Shown here: in pieces, positions 1-7,164 of the stretch | Layout: each line of letters begins with the position of its first letter | Numbering within the stretch: the stretch's first letter is position 1 | Assembly (NCBI GenBank): GCA_002706265.1 | Contig: PAKU01000033.1 | Span: forward strand, 62,001-126,000 | Direction: 5' to 3' | DNA from: Polycyclovorans sp. | GTDB lineage: Bacteria; Pseudomonadota; Gammaproteobacteria; Nevskiales; Nevskiaceae | DNA length: 64,000 nucleotides | Notes under the pieces: model-generated | What the model was told of the DNA's origin: nothing | The model's input: only the letters and a program-made list of their open reading frames with translations | The model's database searches: none | Translations under genes and position numbers: made by a program

Positions 1-472
1 GGGTGATCTGGCCGTGGTCATCCGAGGTCACCTCGAAGCGGTCCCAGGCGGTGTAGCCAAACCGCAGCTCGGGTTCGGGGTCGGGTTCGGGTCGGGGCTG
101 CGGACGCCCGGGGTCGCCCGGCTCGGCCGGCGGGCTTGGTGCTGCGGGTTGGGCCGGGTCCTGCGCCATCAGCCTGCCCAGGCTTTCCGGCGTGACGGCG
201 GCATCGATCATGCGGTCACTGAGCACGCTGCCGAGCAGACCCCCAAGCTCCGACAGCGGGCCCTCGCCGACCTTCTTCGCAACCTGACGCTGCGCAAACT
301 CGGTGCCCTGACGCTTGAGACTGGCGCGCACGGCAGGAAAGTCGATGTAGGTGGCCAGCGCCTCGTGGTCGCGCCGGTCGGCCGCGGCGCGCATCTGGTA
401 AGCGGTGTAGTAAGGCTGGGCAAACAGCGCACCGCCCACCAGCGCCATGAGCAGCGCGAAGAGGATTTTCAT
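1..472 (-). CDS. DUF2939 family protein (partial, C-terminus beyond the left edge)
   Basis: The reading frame starts at the ATG whose complement is 470-472 and stays open to base 1, giving about 157 residues. The protein opens with a hydrophobic signal or anchor segment (MKILFALLMALVGGALFAQP). The block that follows, with PYYTAYQMRAAA then a run ending in YIDFPAVRASLKRQ, is typical of DUF2939, an envelope protein family of unknown function. A Pro/Glu-rich linker comes after residue 110. Its start overlaps the stop of the upstream hydrolase by four bases (ATGA), so the two are probably translated together. The family call rests on pattern recognition; no biochemical role can be given. Confidence 0.7.
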   Translation of the reverse strand, partial: MKILFALLMALVGGALFAQPYYTAYQMRAAADRRDHEALATYIDFPAVRASLKRQGTEFAQRQVAKKVGEGPLSELGGLLGSVLSDRMIDAAVTPESLGRLMAQDPAQPAAPSPPAEPGDPGRPQPRPEPDPEPELRFGYTAWDRFEVTSDDHGQIT

Positions 473-1413
473 GGTGATTCAACCGTGGGCGGAAAAGATC
501 TGACAATGGCGTGCGTGACCGCACCGGGGTGCGCATGATGCGGCGCGTGGCCGGCGCCGGGAATCATCACCACCTGCGCATGCTGCACCACGGGCAGCAC
601 GCGGCGACCATGATTCCAGAAGGGCACCAGCGTATCGGCCTCGCCGTGAATGATCAGCAGCGGTTGGGTGATTTCGTCGTAGCGTGGACTGAGGTTCTGC
701 ATGTACTCATTGAGCCGCGTCGTGTCTTCCACGTTGTACAGAAACGACCGGGGCCGCAGCGCGAGCCGGCCGCCAATGTTGTCGACATAAGCGGGCGGCA
801 CCGGGTCGGGTGCAAGCACGCCCACCACCGCGTCGTGAATGTGGTCACGGCCCACCGGGTAGACCATGGTCCAGGCGAACAGCGGGCCAATCACCGGCAG
901 CTTGCCAATGTCGTAGGTCCAGCCCACCGAGCCTGCCCAGTGACCGGCCACGCCGGCCAGCGACACGCCACCGCGGATGCGGTCGGGGTATTCCACCAGC
1001 GCGGCCATGACCAGGGCGCCCGACCACGAGTGACCCAGCACGATGGGCTGCTCGGCACCCAATTGCGTGCTGGCCCGCAAGATCAGGTCCATCACGCTGG
1101 CGGGGTCGGCCCAGTCGCCCGGCAGCCTCTGGCTGTAGCCATACCCGGGGCGGTCGAAGGCCAGCACCCGGTAGTCGCGCGCCAGCGCGTCCACAATGCT
1201 GGTGGCAAAGTCACGCAGATTCGAGCTGGCGCCGTGCAGCAGAATGATGGGCTGGCCGCGACCGCGCTCGATGTAATGCAGGCGCACGCCGTCGATATCG
1301 ATGAACTGGCCGATGGGCGGCACCTCGCGCTCGATGCGGTGCTGGCCCCACAGGCTGAACAGCGCCAGGCCCGCCAGCAGGCCGATGATTCCCAGTGCTC
1401 CGTAGCCCAGCAT
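469..1413 (-). CDS. alpha/beta-fold hydrolase
   Basis: The 314-residue protein has one N-terminal hydrophobic helix (residues 3-22), so it is likely anchored in the inner membrane with a periplasmic catalytic domain. The hydrolase core is clear: an oxyanion HG at 60-61, the nucleophile elbow GHSWSG with Ser129, Asp260 in HGEAD and His289 in GAGHAPH. These form a complete Ser-Asp-His triad. The fold fits esterases and epoxide or haloalkane hydrolase relatives; the substrate cannot be read from the sequence. It overlaps the downstream DUF2939 gene by four bases and diverges from the acyltransferase at 1489. Confidence 0.85.
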   Translation of the reverse strand: MLGYGALGIIGLLAGLALFSLWGQHRIEREVPPIGQFIDIDGVRLHYIERGRGQPIILLHGASSNLRDFATSIVDALARDYRVLAFDRPGYGYSQRLPGDWADPASVMDLILRASTQLGAEQPIVLGHSWSGALVMAALVEYPDRIRGGVSLAGVAGHWAGSVGWTYDIGKLPVIGPLFAWTMVYPVGRDHIHDAVVGVLAPDPVPPAYVDNIGGRLALRPRSFLYNVEDTTRLNEYMQNLSPRYDEITQPLLIIHGEADTLVPFWNHGRRVLPVVQHAQVVMIPGAGHAPHHAHPGAVTHAIVRSFPPTVESP

Positions 1414-1488
1414 TGCCTATGCTCCCCCTCATTGATGCGGCGGCACGTTTTGTCCGCCGCCGTCCACCCGATTGGTCAGATCCCATCC

Positions 1489-2178
1489 ATGCCCACCGAC
1501 ATTGCACCGATCACGCTCAAGGCCCGCATTTTGGGCGTGTGCCTGGCGCTGCTTGCGCGCTTCATTTACGTCAGCAGCCGCAAACGGTTTCACAACAAGG
1601 CGCTGCTCGACGCGCATTTTGCCAGTGGCCAGCGTTTCATCATGGTGGCCTGGCACAACCGCAACATCGTGGGGCCCATGGGCTATGTGGCCCATGCGCC
1701 CGAAGGGCGCGTGTTCCGGCCGCTGGCCAGCGCCTCGCGCGACGGCACGCTGGCCGCCGAGACCATGCGCAATCTGGGCGTGGTCTGCATTCGCGGCTCG
1801 TCCAGCCGCGGGGGGACGCAGGCCCTGCGCGAAATGCTGCGCGCCGCCAAGGCGGGTGCTGATCTGGGCATCACGCCAGACGGTCCGCGCGGGCCGGTGT
1901 ACCAAGTGCAGGCCGGCGTGGTCGCGGCGGCCCGCCTCACCGGCTTGCCGATTCTTGCCATGAGCTACCACGCCAGGCGCCACAGGCGGCTCGGCTCGTG
2001 GGACCGGATGATCGTGCCGTCGCCCTTTACCACCCTGGCCTACGGCTGGGACGGGCCGTTCACCGTGCCCAAGGGCGCCGGTGACGCCGAGATGGAGGCG
2101 GTGCGCCAGCAGGTGCAGGAGGCGCTGTTGGGCTTGAACGACCGGGTCGCCGATCTGGCGGGCACGCCGCGGGATTGA
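1489..2178 (+). CDS. lysophospholipid acyltransferase family protein (DUF374)
   Basis: This is a 229-residue member of the DUF374 branch of the LPLAT acyltransferases. Members are thought to acylate lipid A or lysophospholipids at the inner membrane. It shows a hydrophobic N-terminus, a WHNRN block in place of the usual HX4D region, a central RGSSSRGG segment and the family signature TPDGPRGP followed by a hydrophobic PILAMSY strand. The open frame extends far upstream, but that part reads antisense to the hydrolase; the ATG at 1489 gives the usual family length. The gene is transcribed away from the hydrolase, 75 bases apart. Confidence 0.8.
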   Translation: MPTDIAPITLKARILGVCLALLARFIYVSSRKRFHNKALLDAHFASGQRFIMVAWHNRNIVGPMGYVAHAPEGRVFRPLASASRDGTLAAETMRNLGVVCIRGSSSRGGTQALREMLRAAKAGADLGITPDGPRGPVYQVQAGVVAAARLTGLPILAMSYHARRHRRLGSWDRMIVPSPFTTLAYGWDGPFTVPKGAGDAEMEAVRQQVQEALLGLNDRVADLAGTPRD

Positions 2179-2292
2179 CCGCCATTGACGCAGGCGCCAG
2201 CCGCCTGACGCGGTGCGACGGTTGGGTGTCAGCGCTACGTCCCCTATCATTCCGGTTTGTACACGCCCTTCGGGGCAGGCTGGAGTGAGCAC

Positions 2293-3204
2293 ATGCGGGA
2301 TGATTTCGAGGCCAGTTTTTCTGACCAACTCGCCGCCATCGAGGCCGAGGCCGCACCAGTGGCGCCAACGGCCGTGTCGGCGCGCCTGCTGGAAACGCCC
2401 GACTTTGCGCCGTTCTGCTTTGCCTACCCGGCGCCCGATTCCGCATCTCAGGCGCAGCATCCGGCCGCACTGCTGGCCGATCTGACCTGGAATGCCGGCT
2501 CGCACGCCCGCGCCACGTCCATGCTCTCGGCCTACGCCGATGACGTGGCCACGCGTGACAGCCTGCTGCTCGGCGTGGACGATGAATCCCAGTTGGCGGT
2601 CGCCCGCATTCTCGCGATTCTGGTTTGCGCGGAAGAGTCGGCGGTCAACGTGTTTCACCACGAGTGCCACCGCATCCCGGCCGAACAGGTCGTTGCCGAC
2701 CATCAGGCCCTGCGCGAAATCGAAGCCGAGGAACGCGTTCACGCCTGGTTGATCCATGCCGCCCGCAGCCACCTGCCGGTGCCGGACGACATTGACGCCA
2801 TCCGCCGCCGCACCCGGCGCCTGTTCATGCGCGTCGCCAGCCGCGAGGTCGCCACCCACTTCGCCCGGCTCACCGGGCTGGATTCGGGCGTGTGCATCTC
2901 ACTCAGCGCCCTGCTGGGTTCGAGCCGGGTCAACAAGATCGACGGCTTTGCCCGGCTGATCAAACACATCCGCCGCGACGAAGCCACGCACGTGAAGAAG
3001 AGCCGCGACCATGCCGTGAACCTGGGCTTCAACCCTGACCAGTTCCACGAGTGCTACGACCTGACCCGCAGCGGCATGGTCGGCATGCTGGAGCCCATCG
3101 CCGGCTCGTTCGAAACCCTGGGTGTCGATCCCGACCGCCTGTTCAAGCGCCTGATGCGCTTTCAGGAAAGCCGGCTGGCGGGCGAGGCGGCGTTGGCCGA
3201 CTGA
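2293..3204 (+). CDS. ferritin-like diiron protein of unknown function
   Basis: The 303-residue helical protein carries an arrangement of acidic and histidine residues expected of a four-helix diiron centre. Glu114/115 lie in CAEES, EERVH gives Glu147 and His150, SREVATH gives Glu185, and RRDEATH gives Glu230 and His233. Two ExxH motifs plus two single Glu residues match the ferritin/AurF-like superfamily, suggesting an O2-dependent oxidase or oxygenase. The start is the ATG at 2293, with GGAG seven bases upstream; an in-frame ATG at 2257 lacks such a site. The gene precedes a crotonase and an acyl-CoA-dehydrogenase-type gene on the same strand, but gaps of 184 and 50 bases make an operon uncertain. 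The substrate is unknown. Confidence 0.55.
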   Translation: MRDDFEASFSDQLAAIEAEAAPVAPTAVSARLLETPDFAPFCFAYPAPDSASQAQHPAALLADLTWNAGSHARATSMLSAYADDVATRDSLLLGVDDESQLAVARILAILVCAEESAVNVFHHECHRIPAEQVVADHQALREIEAEERVHAWLIHAARSHLPVPDDIDAIRRRTRRLFMRVASREVATHFARLTGLDSGVCISLSALLGSSRVNKIDGFARLIKHIRRDEATHVKKSRDHAVNLGFNPDQFHECYDLTRSGMVGMLEPIAGSFETLGVDPDRLFKRLMRFQESRLAGEAALAD

Positions 3205-3388
3205 CCGTGCCCCGCCTTGTGCGCCGTCCTTCATCCGTGCTGCGGCCCGATGGGCCGGCGCGTGCGGCGTTTGCCGACACGGGTTTGTGCCGCGACCGCC
3301 GTGGCCTTGCGTACGGGCGGCCCTTCGTGCGGCGTCGGACGCGGCGCCCGGGGCCGGTCGCCGCTGCCGCCTCCCCAGGAGTCCCGCC

Positions 3389-4177
3389 ATGCGCGATGCC
3401 CCGGTACTGACCCAGCGCCACGGCGCCTGCTGGCGCGTCACCCTCAACCGCCCTGAGGTCCGCAATTGCGTGGACCGGCCCACCGCTGCGGCGCTGGCCG
3501 AGGCGTTTCGGGCCTTCGAGGCGGATGACCGTCTCAAGGTCGCCATCCTCACCGGTGCCGGTGAGCATTTCTGTGCCGGCGCTGATCTGAATGCCGTGGC
3601 CAGCGGCGATGCCGAACGTGCCAACCGGGTCGACGCCGCAGGCGACGGCCCGATGGGGCCGACCCGTCTGCAGCTCACCAAGCCGGTGATCGCAGCGGTT
3701 GAGGGGTATTGCGTGGCTGGCGGCCTGGAGCTGGCCTGCTGGTGCGACCTGCGCGTGGCGGCCGAAAGCGCGGTGTTCGGCGTGTTCTGCCGTCGTTTCG
3801 GCGTGCCGCTGATCGACGGAGGCACCGTGCGTCTGCCGCGACTCATCGGCCACAGCCGCGCGATGGACATGATTCTGACGGGCCGGCCGGTTGCCGCAGA
3901 CGAGGCCCTGAGTTTCGGCCTCGCCAATCGCGTCGTGCCCACCGGCCAGGCGCTGGAGGCGGCGCTGCAGTGGGCAGAGGCCCTGTGCGCGTTTCCGCAG
4001 ACGTGCCTGCGCGGCGACCGCCAGAGCGTACTGGCGCAATGGCACCTGTCCGAGCCGGAGGCCATCGCGCAGGAGTTTGAACACGGCATGGCGGCGCTGC
4101 AGGCGGGCGAAACCGTGTCGGGCGCAAAGCGCTTTTCCAGCGGCAGGGGTCGCCATGGCGACTTCGACGCGTCCTGA
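3389..4177 (+). CDS. enoyl-CoA hydratase/isomerase (crotonase) family protein
   Basis: This 262-residue crotonase-fold protein binds acyl-CoA thioesters and would hydrate or isomerise an enoyl-CoA. The first oxyanion-hole block is GEHFCAGADL and the second is EGYCVAGGLELACWCD, both in the family order. The position usually holding the first catalytic Glu reads as FCRRFGVPLIDGG, as in hydratases with altered chemistry, so the exact reaction is uncertain. AGGAG at 3377-3381 supports the ATG at 3389; longer in-frame starts have no ribosome site. It lies 50 bases upstream of aidB on the same strand and may be co-transcribed with it. Confidence 0.85.
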   Translation: MRDAPVLTQRHGACWRVTLNRPEVRNCVDRPTAAALAEAFRAFEADDRLKVAILTGAGEHFCAGADLNAVASGDAERANRVDAAGDGPMGPTRLQLTKPVIAAVEGYCVAGGLELACWCDLRVAAESAVFGVFCRRFGVPLIDGGTVRLPRLIGHSRAMDMILTGRPVAADEALSFGLANRVVPTGQALEAALQWAEALCAFPQTCLRGDRQSVLAQWHLSEPEAIAQEFEHGMAALQAGETVSGAKRFSSGRGRHGDFDAS

Positions 4178-4227
4178 TGCCGCCCCCGTCGTGCGGCCCC
4201 TTTTTTGCGCGCTTGTGAGGTTTTCCC

Positions 4228-5868
4228 ATGTCCGATTTCAAGGCGTTTGACACCCATCACGTCGACAACCAGCCCCGCGTGCTCGAAGGCTTCAATGCCT
4301 TCGACAGCGATCCGATGCTGCAGGCGGCCGTGGCGCACTACGGCGCCGGCTGGGCGCGGCCGCAGCTCAGCGCCTACGGCGCGGTGGCGGGGTCGGAGCT
4401 GCTGGAACAGGGGCGGCTGGCCAATGAAAATCCCCCCAGGCTGAAGGCCTTCGACCGCTTTGGTCATCGCATCGACGAGGTGGAATTTCACCCCGCCTAC
4501 CACCGCTGCATGACCCTGGCCATGGAACACGGCCTGCACGCCTTTGCGTGGTGGCATGCCGACCGGCCGGCCGCGCACGTCGCCCGTTCGGCCATCACCT
4601 ACCAGCATGCGCAGTTCGAGGCCGGCACCGGCTGCCCGCTGACCATGACCTACGCCGCCATCCCGGCGCTGCGCCACAGCCCCGAGCTGGCGGCGGTGTG
4701 GGAACCCCGCATCACCTCGCAACACTACGACCCGCGCGTGCTGCCGGCCGCCGACAAGCGCGGCTGCACCCTGGGCATGGGCATGACCGAAAAGCAGGGC
4801 GGCTCGGACGTGCGCAGCAATACCACCACCGCCGTCGCGCAGCCGGACGGCAGCTACACGCTGGTGGGCCACAAGTGGTTCTTATCGGCGCCGATGTGCG
4901 ACGCCTGGCTGGTGTTGGCGCAGGCGCCGGCCGGCATCACCTGCTTCTTGCTGCCGAAAATACGGGACGACGGCCGCCGCAATCGCATCCACATCCAGCG
5001 CCTCAAGGACAAGCTGGGCGATCGCAGCAACGCCAGTTCAGAGGTGGAGTTCCAGAACGCCGTCGGTTGGCGCGTGGGGGACGAAGGGCGCGGCGTGCGC
5101 ACCATTCTGGAAATGGTGGCGCTCACCCGGCTGGACTGCATGGTGGCCTCGGCGGGCCTGATGCGTCAGGCCACCGTGCAGGCGATTCACCATTGCCGGC
5201 AGCGCAGCGCCTTTGGCAGACCGCTGATCGCCCAGCCACTCATGCAGAACGTGCTCCACGATCTGGTGATCGAGAACGACGGCCATCTGGCGCTGGCCAT
5301 GCGCGTCGCCCAGGCGGTTGATCAGGGGCCGAACGACGCGGTGCAGGCCGCGTTCGCGCGCATCGCCACCGCCATCGGCAAGTACTGGATCTGCCGCCGC
5401 GCGCCGTCCGTGGTCAACGAAGCGCAGGAATGCCTGGGCGGTGCCGGCTACGTGGAAGAAAGTCTGCTGCCGCGTCTGTACCGGCAGGCGCCACTGAACT
5501 CGATCTGGGAAGGCAGCGGCAACGTGCAGTGCCTCGACGTGCTGCGGGCGCTGTCGCGGGAGCCCGAGACCCGCGACGCGCTGTTCGCCGAGCTGATGGA
5601 CGCGCGCGGCATGGACCCCGATCTCGACCGCGAGCTGGCGGGGCTGGCCCACGCGTTCGACGCGGCCGCCACGCTGGAAACCCGCTCGCGCCACGTGGTC
5701 GAGCGGGTCGCGCTGGCGCTGCAGGCCGCCTGTCTGCTGCGCATGAACCACCCCAACGCCACCGCCTTCATCCGCAGCCGCATCGCCCGGGCGCACGGTC
5801 TGGCGCTGGGCACCCTGCCGGCCGAATGGGTGTCGGTCCAGGCCATCGAGGCCAGTTTTGCCGTCTGA
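4228..5868 (+). CDS. aidB: AidB-type acyl-CoA dehydrogenase (alkylation-response flavoprotein)
   Basis: At 546 residues this matches AidB (E. coli about 541) rather than the roughly 380-residue acyl-CoA dehydrogenases. It has the AidB-typical blocks GMGMTEKQGGSDVRSN in the FAD-binding middle domain, GHKWFLSAPMCDAW, SSEVEFQNAVGWRVGDEGRG and, in the C-terminal helical domain, ECLGGAGYVEES then NSIWEGSGNV. AidB binds FAD and DNA and is induced by alkylating agents in enterics; its dehydrogenase activity is weak. No Ada box was identified upstream. A crotonase gene lies just upstream, so a catabolic role cannot be excluded. Confidence 0.85.
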   Translation: MSDFKAFDTHHVDNQPRVLEGFNAFDSDPMLQAAVAHYGAGWARPQLSAYGAVAGSELLEQGRLANENPPRLKAFDRFGHRIDEVEFHPAYHRCMTLAMEHGLHAFAWWHADRPAAHVARSAITYQHAQFEAGTGCPLTMTYAAIPALRHSPELAAVWEPRITSQHYDPRVLPAADKRGCTLGMGMTEKQGGSDVRSNTTTAVAQPDGSYTLVGHKWFLSAPMCDAWLVLAQAPAGITCFLLPKIRDDGRRNRIHIQRLKDKLGDRSNASSEVEFQNAVGWRVGDEGRGVRTILEMVALTRLDCMVASAGLMRQATVQAIHHCRQRSAFGRPLIAQPLMQNVLHDLVIENDGHLALAMRVAQAVDQGPNDAVQAAFARIATAIGKYWICRRAPSVVNEAQECLGGAGYVEESLLPRLYRQAPLNSIWEGSGNVQCLDVLRALSREPETRDALFAELMDARGMDPDLDRELAGLAHAFDAAATLETRSRHVVERVALALQAACLLRMNHPNATAFIRSRIARAHGLALGTLPAEWVSVQAIEASFAV

Positions 5869-5903
5869 AAGGGGGGCAGCGTGCCGGCGGGCCAGCACGC
5901 GTC

Positions 5904-5919
5904 ACGGCGCAAGCGCCGT
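5904..5919. terminator. short perfect hairpin between convergent genes
   Basis: A perfect inverted repeat, ACGGCGC-AA-GCGCCGT, lies between the convergent aidB and SphA-like genes and touches the stop codon of the latter at 5919. It has no U tract on either side, so it is at best a weak bidirectional terminator or an RNA 3'-end stabiliser. Confidence 0.35.
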
Positions 5920-6848
5920 TACGACCCCAGCCGGAAGGAGGTCATCAACCAGAACTGGTCACCGCGGGGCGCATTGCGAACCTCGTATTCCTTTTGCCAC
6001 TGCACGATCACCGCCGTGGTCGGGTTGAACCAGAAGCTGGCCTTGGGCCCGATGGTGACTTTGCGCAGGCGTTGTCCCTCGACGGTGACGCCGGACTGCC
6101 GGTCGTCTTCGACCTGTACCGTGTAGTAGCCGCTGAAGCCCAGGTCCCAGCGGGTGTCTTCGAAGGGCCGGTAGGCCACACCATAGGTCAGGCCGGTCTG
6201 CTGGCCATCACGGTATTGCGTGTCGCGGTTCCGGCCTTTGAACTCGTGCCCCAGGGTCAGTGAAACGTCCCAGCGCGGTGTCGGCACCCAGCTCACGGCG
6301 GTGTTGATGGCACCGCCGTAGCGGTTGAACATGACGTTGACCACGGCATTGGGGTCGTAATTGCCCCAGGGCAGATAGGCCATCAGCCCCCCCATGACGT
6401 GAAAGTTGCCAAACGAGCGACTCAGGTAGGCCTCAAGCCCGAACAACAGCGCGCCGTTGTCGAAGAACTGCCCCATTGGCGTGTTCAGCCCCAAGTGCAG
6501 GGCCTGGGCCAGGCCGCCCACCGACACCTTGTACCCGTGCCAAGGCTGCTCAAAGGTATAGATCGCGCGCGGCGCGAGCGCAAAAGCCTCCGCGCTGACG
6601 CCGGGAATGCTGTTGCCCTCGTTGTCACGTAGCGAGTCCACGTCATAGAACAGCGAGTAGCCATACACCTGCACCGTCCCCGGCGCCGGCATGAACCCCG
6701 CATAGGCCACCTGCCCCCCGTGGGCAAAATAGGTGCGGCCAGATTCGGAGGCGAGCACCGGGCCGGTCATCAACGCGGCACACATCAGCGCCAGCCCCGG
6801 TGCCAGACGACGGGCACGCGGGCGACGGCGGGGGGAATCAGTACGCAT
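5919..6848 (-). CDS. SphA/MetA-type outer-membrane protein (phenol_MetA_deg family)
   Basis: The 309-residue protein starts with an Arg-rich signal peptide (cleavage near VLASES, about residue 34-36). It continues as alternating amphipathic strands with many Gly/Tyr/Trp residues, ending in a strand (QFWLMTSFRLGS) as expected of a beta barrel. The middle block, with FNRYGGAINTA, WDVSLTLGHEFKGRN and TYGVAYRP, resembles the SphA/MetA family found beside aromatic-degradation genes and proposed to aid uptake of hydrophobic substrates. No such pathway lies next to it here. An AT-rich stretch (about 6858-6874) just upstream probably contains the promoter. Confidence 0.7.
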   Translation of the reverse strand: MRTDSPRRRPRARRLAPGLALMCAALMTGPVLASESGRTYFAHGGQVAYAGFMPAPGTVQVYGYSLFYDVDSLRDNEGNSIPGVSAEAFALAPRAIYTFEQPWHGYKVSVGGLAQALHLGLNTPMGQFFDNGALLFGLEAYLSRSFGNFHVMGGLMAYLPWGNYDPNAVVNVMFNRYGGAINTAVSWVPTPRWDVSLTLGHEFKGRNRDTQYRDGQQTGLTYGVAYRPFEDTRWDLGFSGYYTVQVEDDRQSGVTVEGQRLRKVTIGPKASFWFNPTTAVIVQWQKEYEVRNAPRGDQFWLMTSFRLGS

Positions 6849-6975
6849 GAGCTCTCCATTAATTTAATTATTAGAACGGTCTCGCCCGACCTTTATTTCG
6901 TGTGGCCTGAGCGCCCCGTCACCGGGGGTGTGTGCCGGGTGTCGTCTGAACGCGACCCTCTGCAGGAGCTGAAGC

Positions 6976-7116
6976 GTGATTGATCTGCATCTCGATCGCA
7001 AGCGCACGATCCAAGTCGGCCGTGCAGACGGGCGGGCCTGGCCCTGCTCCGTGTTGCGTGTCGCGACGCACCGATGCCGGCACAACAACTTTGTGCCACA
7101 GACCCGCGCGGCCTAG
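6976..7116 (+). CDS. possible small ORF (46 aa), uncertain
   Basis: The stretch 6849-7164 holds no recognised gene. On the plus strand a GTG at 6976 has AGGAG at 6964-6968, seven bases upstream, and opens a 46-codon frame ending at TAG 7114-7116. The peptide is basic and contains two Cys and three His residues near its end, but resembles no family known to me. High GC makes chance frames common, so this is only a candidate. The rest of the interval holds the AT-rich promoter region of the SphA-like gene and the hairpin at 7119-7152. Confidence 0.2.
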   Translation: MIDLHLDRKRTIQVGRADGRAWPCSVLRVATHRCRHNNFVPQTRAA

Positions 7117-7118
7117 AC

Positions 7119-7152
7119 CGCCTGCGCCGTCAACCGCCCGGCGGCGCAGGCG
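7119..7152 (-). terminator. hairpin 3' of the beta-propeller gene
   Basis: An 11-bp perfect stem, CGCCTGCGCCG at 7119-7129 with CGGCGCAGGCG at 7142-7152 and a 12-base loop, begins 13 bases past the stop codon of the minus-strand lipoprotein gene. No U tract follows, so it may act as a processing barrier or a Rho-linked end rather than a classical intrinsic terminator. Confidence 0.5.
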
Positions 7153-7164
7153 TCAAGCGGTTGG

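Noticed and set aside
511-1488. N-terminal extension of the DUF374 acyltransferase over the hydrolase gene
   Set aside because: The extended frame is antisense to a hydrolase with a full catalytic triad. The family length fits the ATG at 1489.
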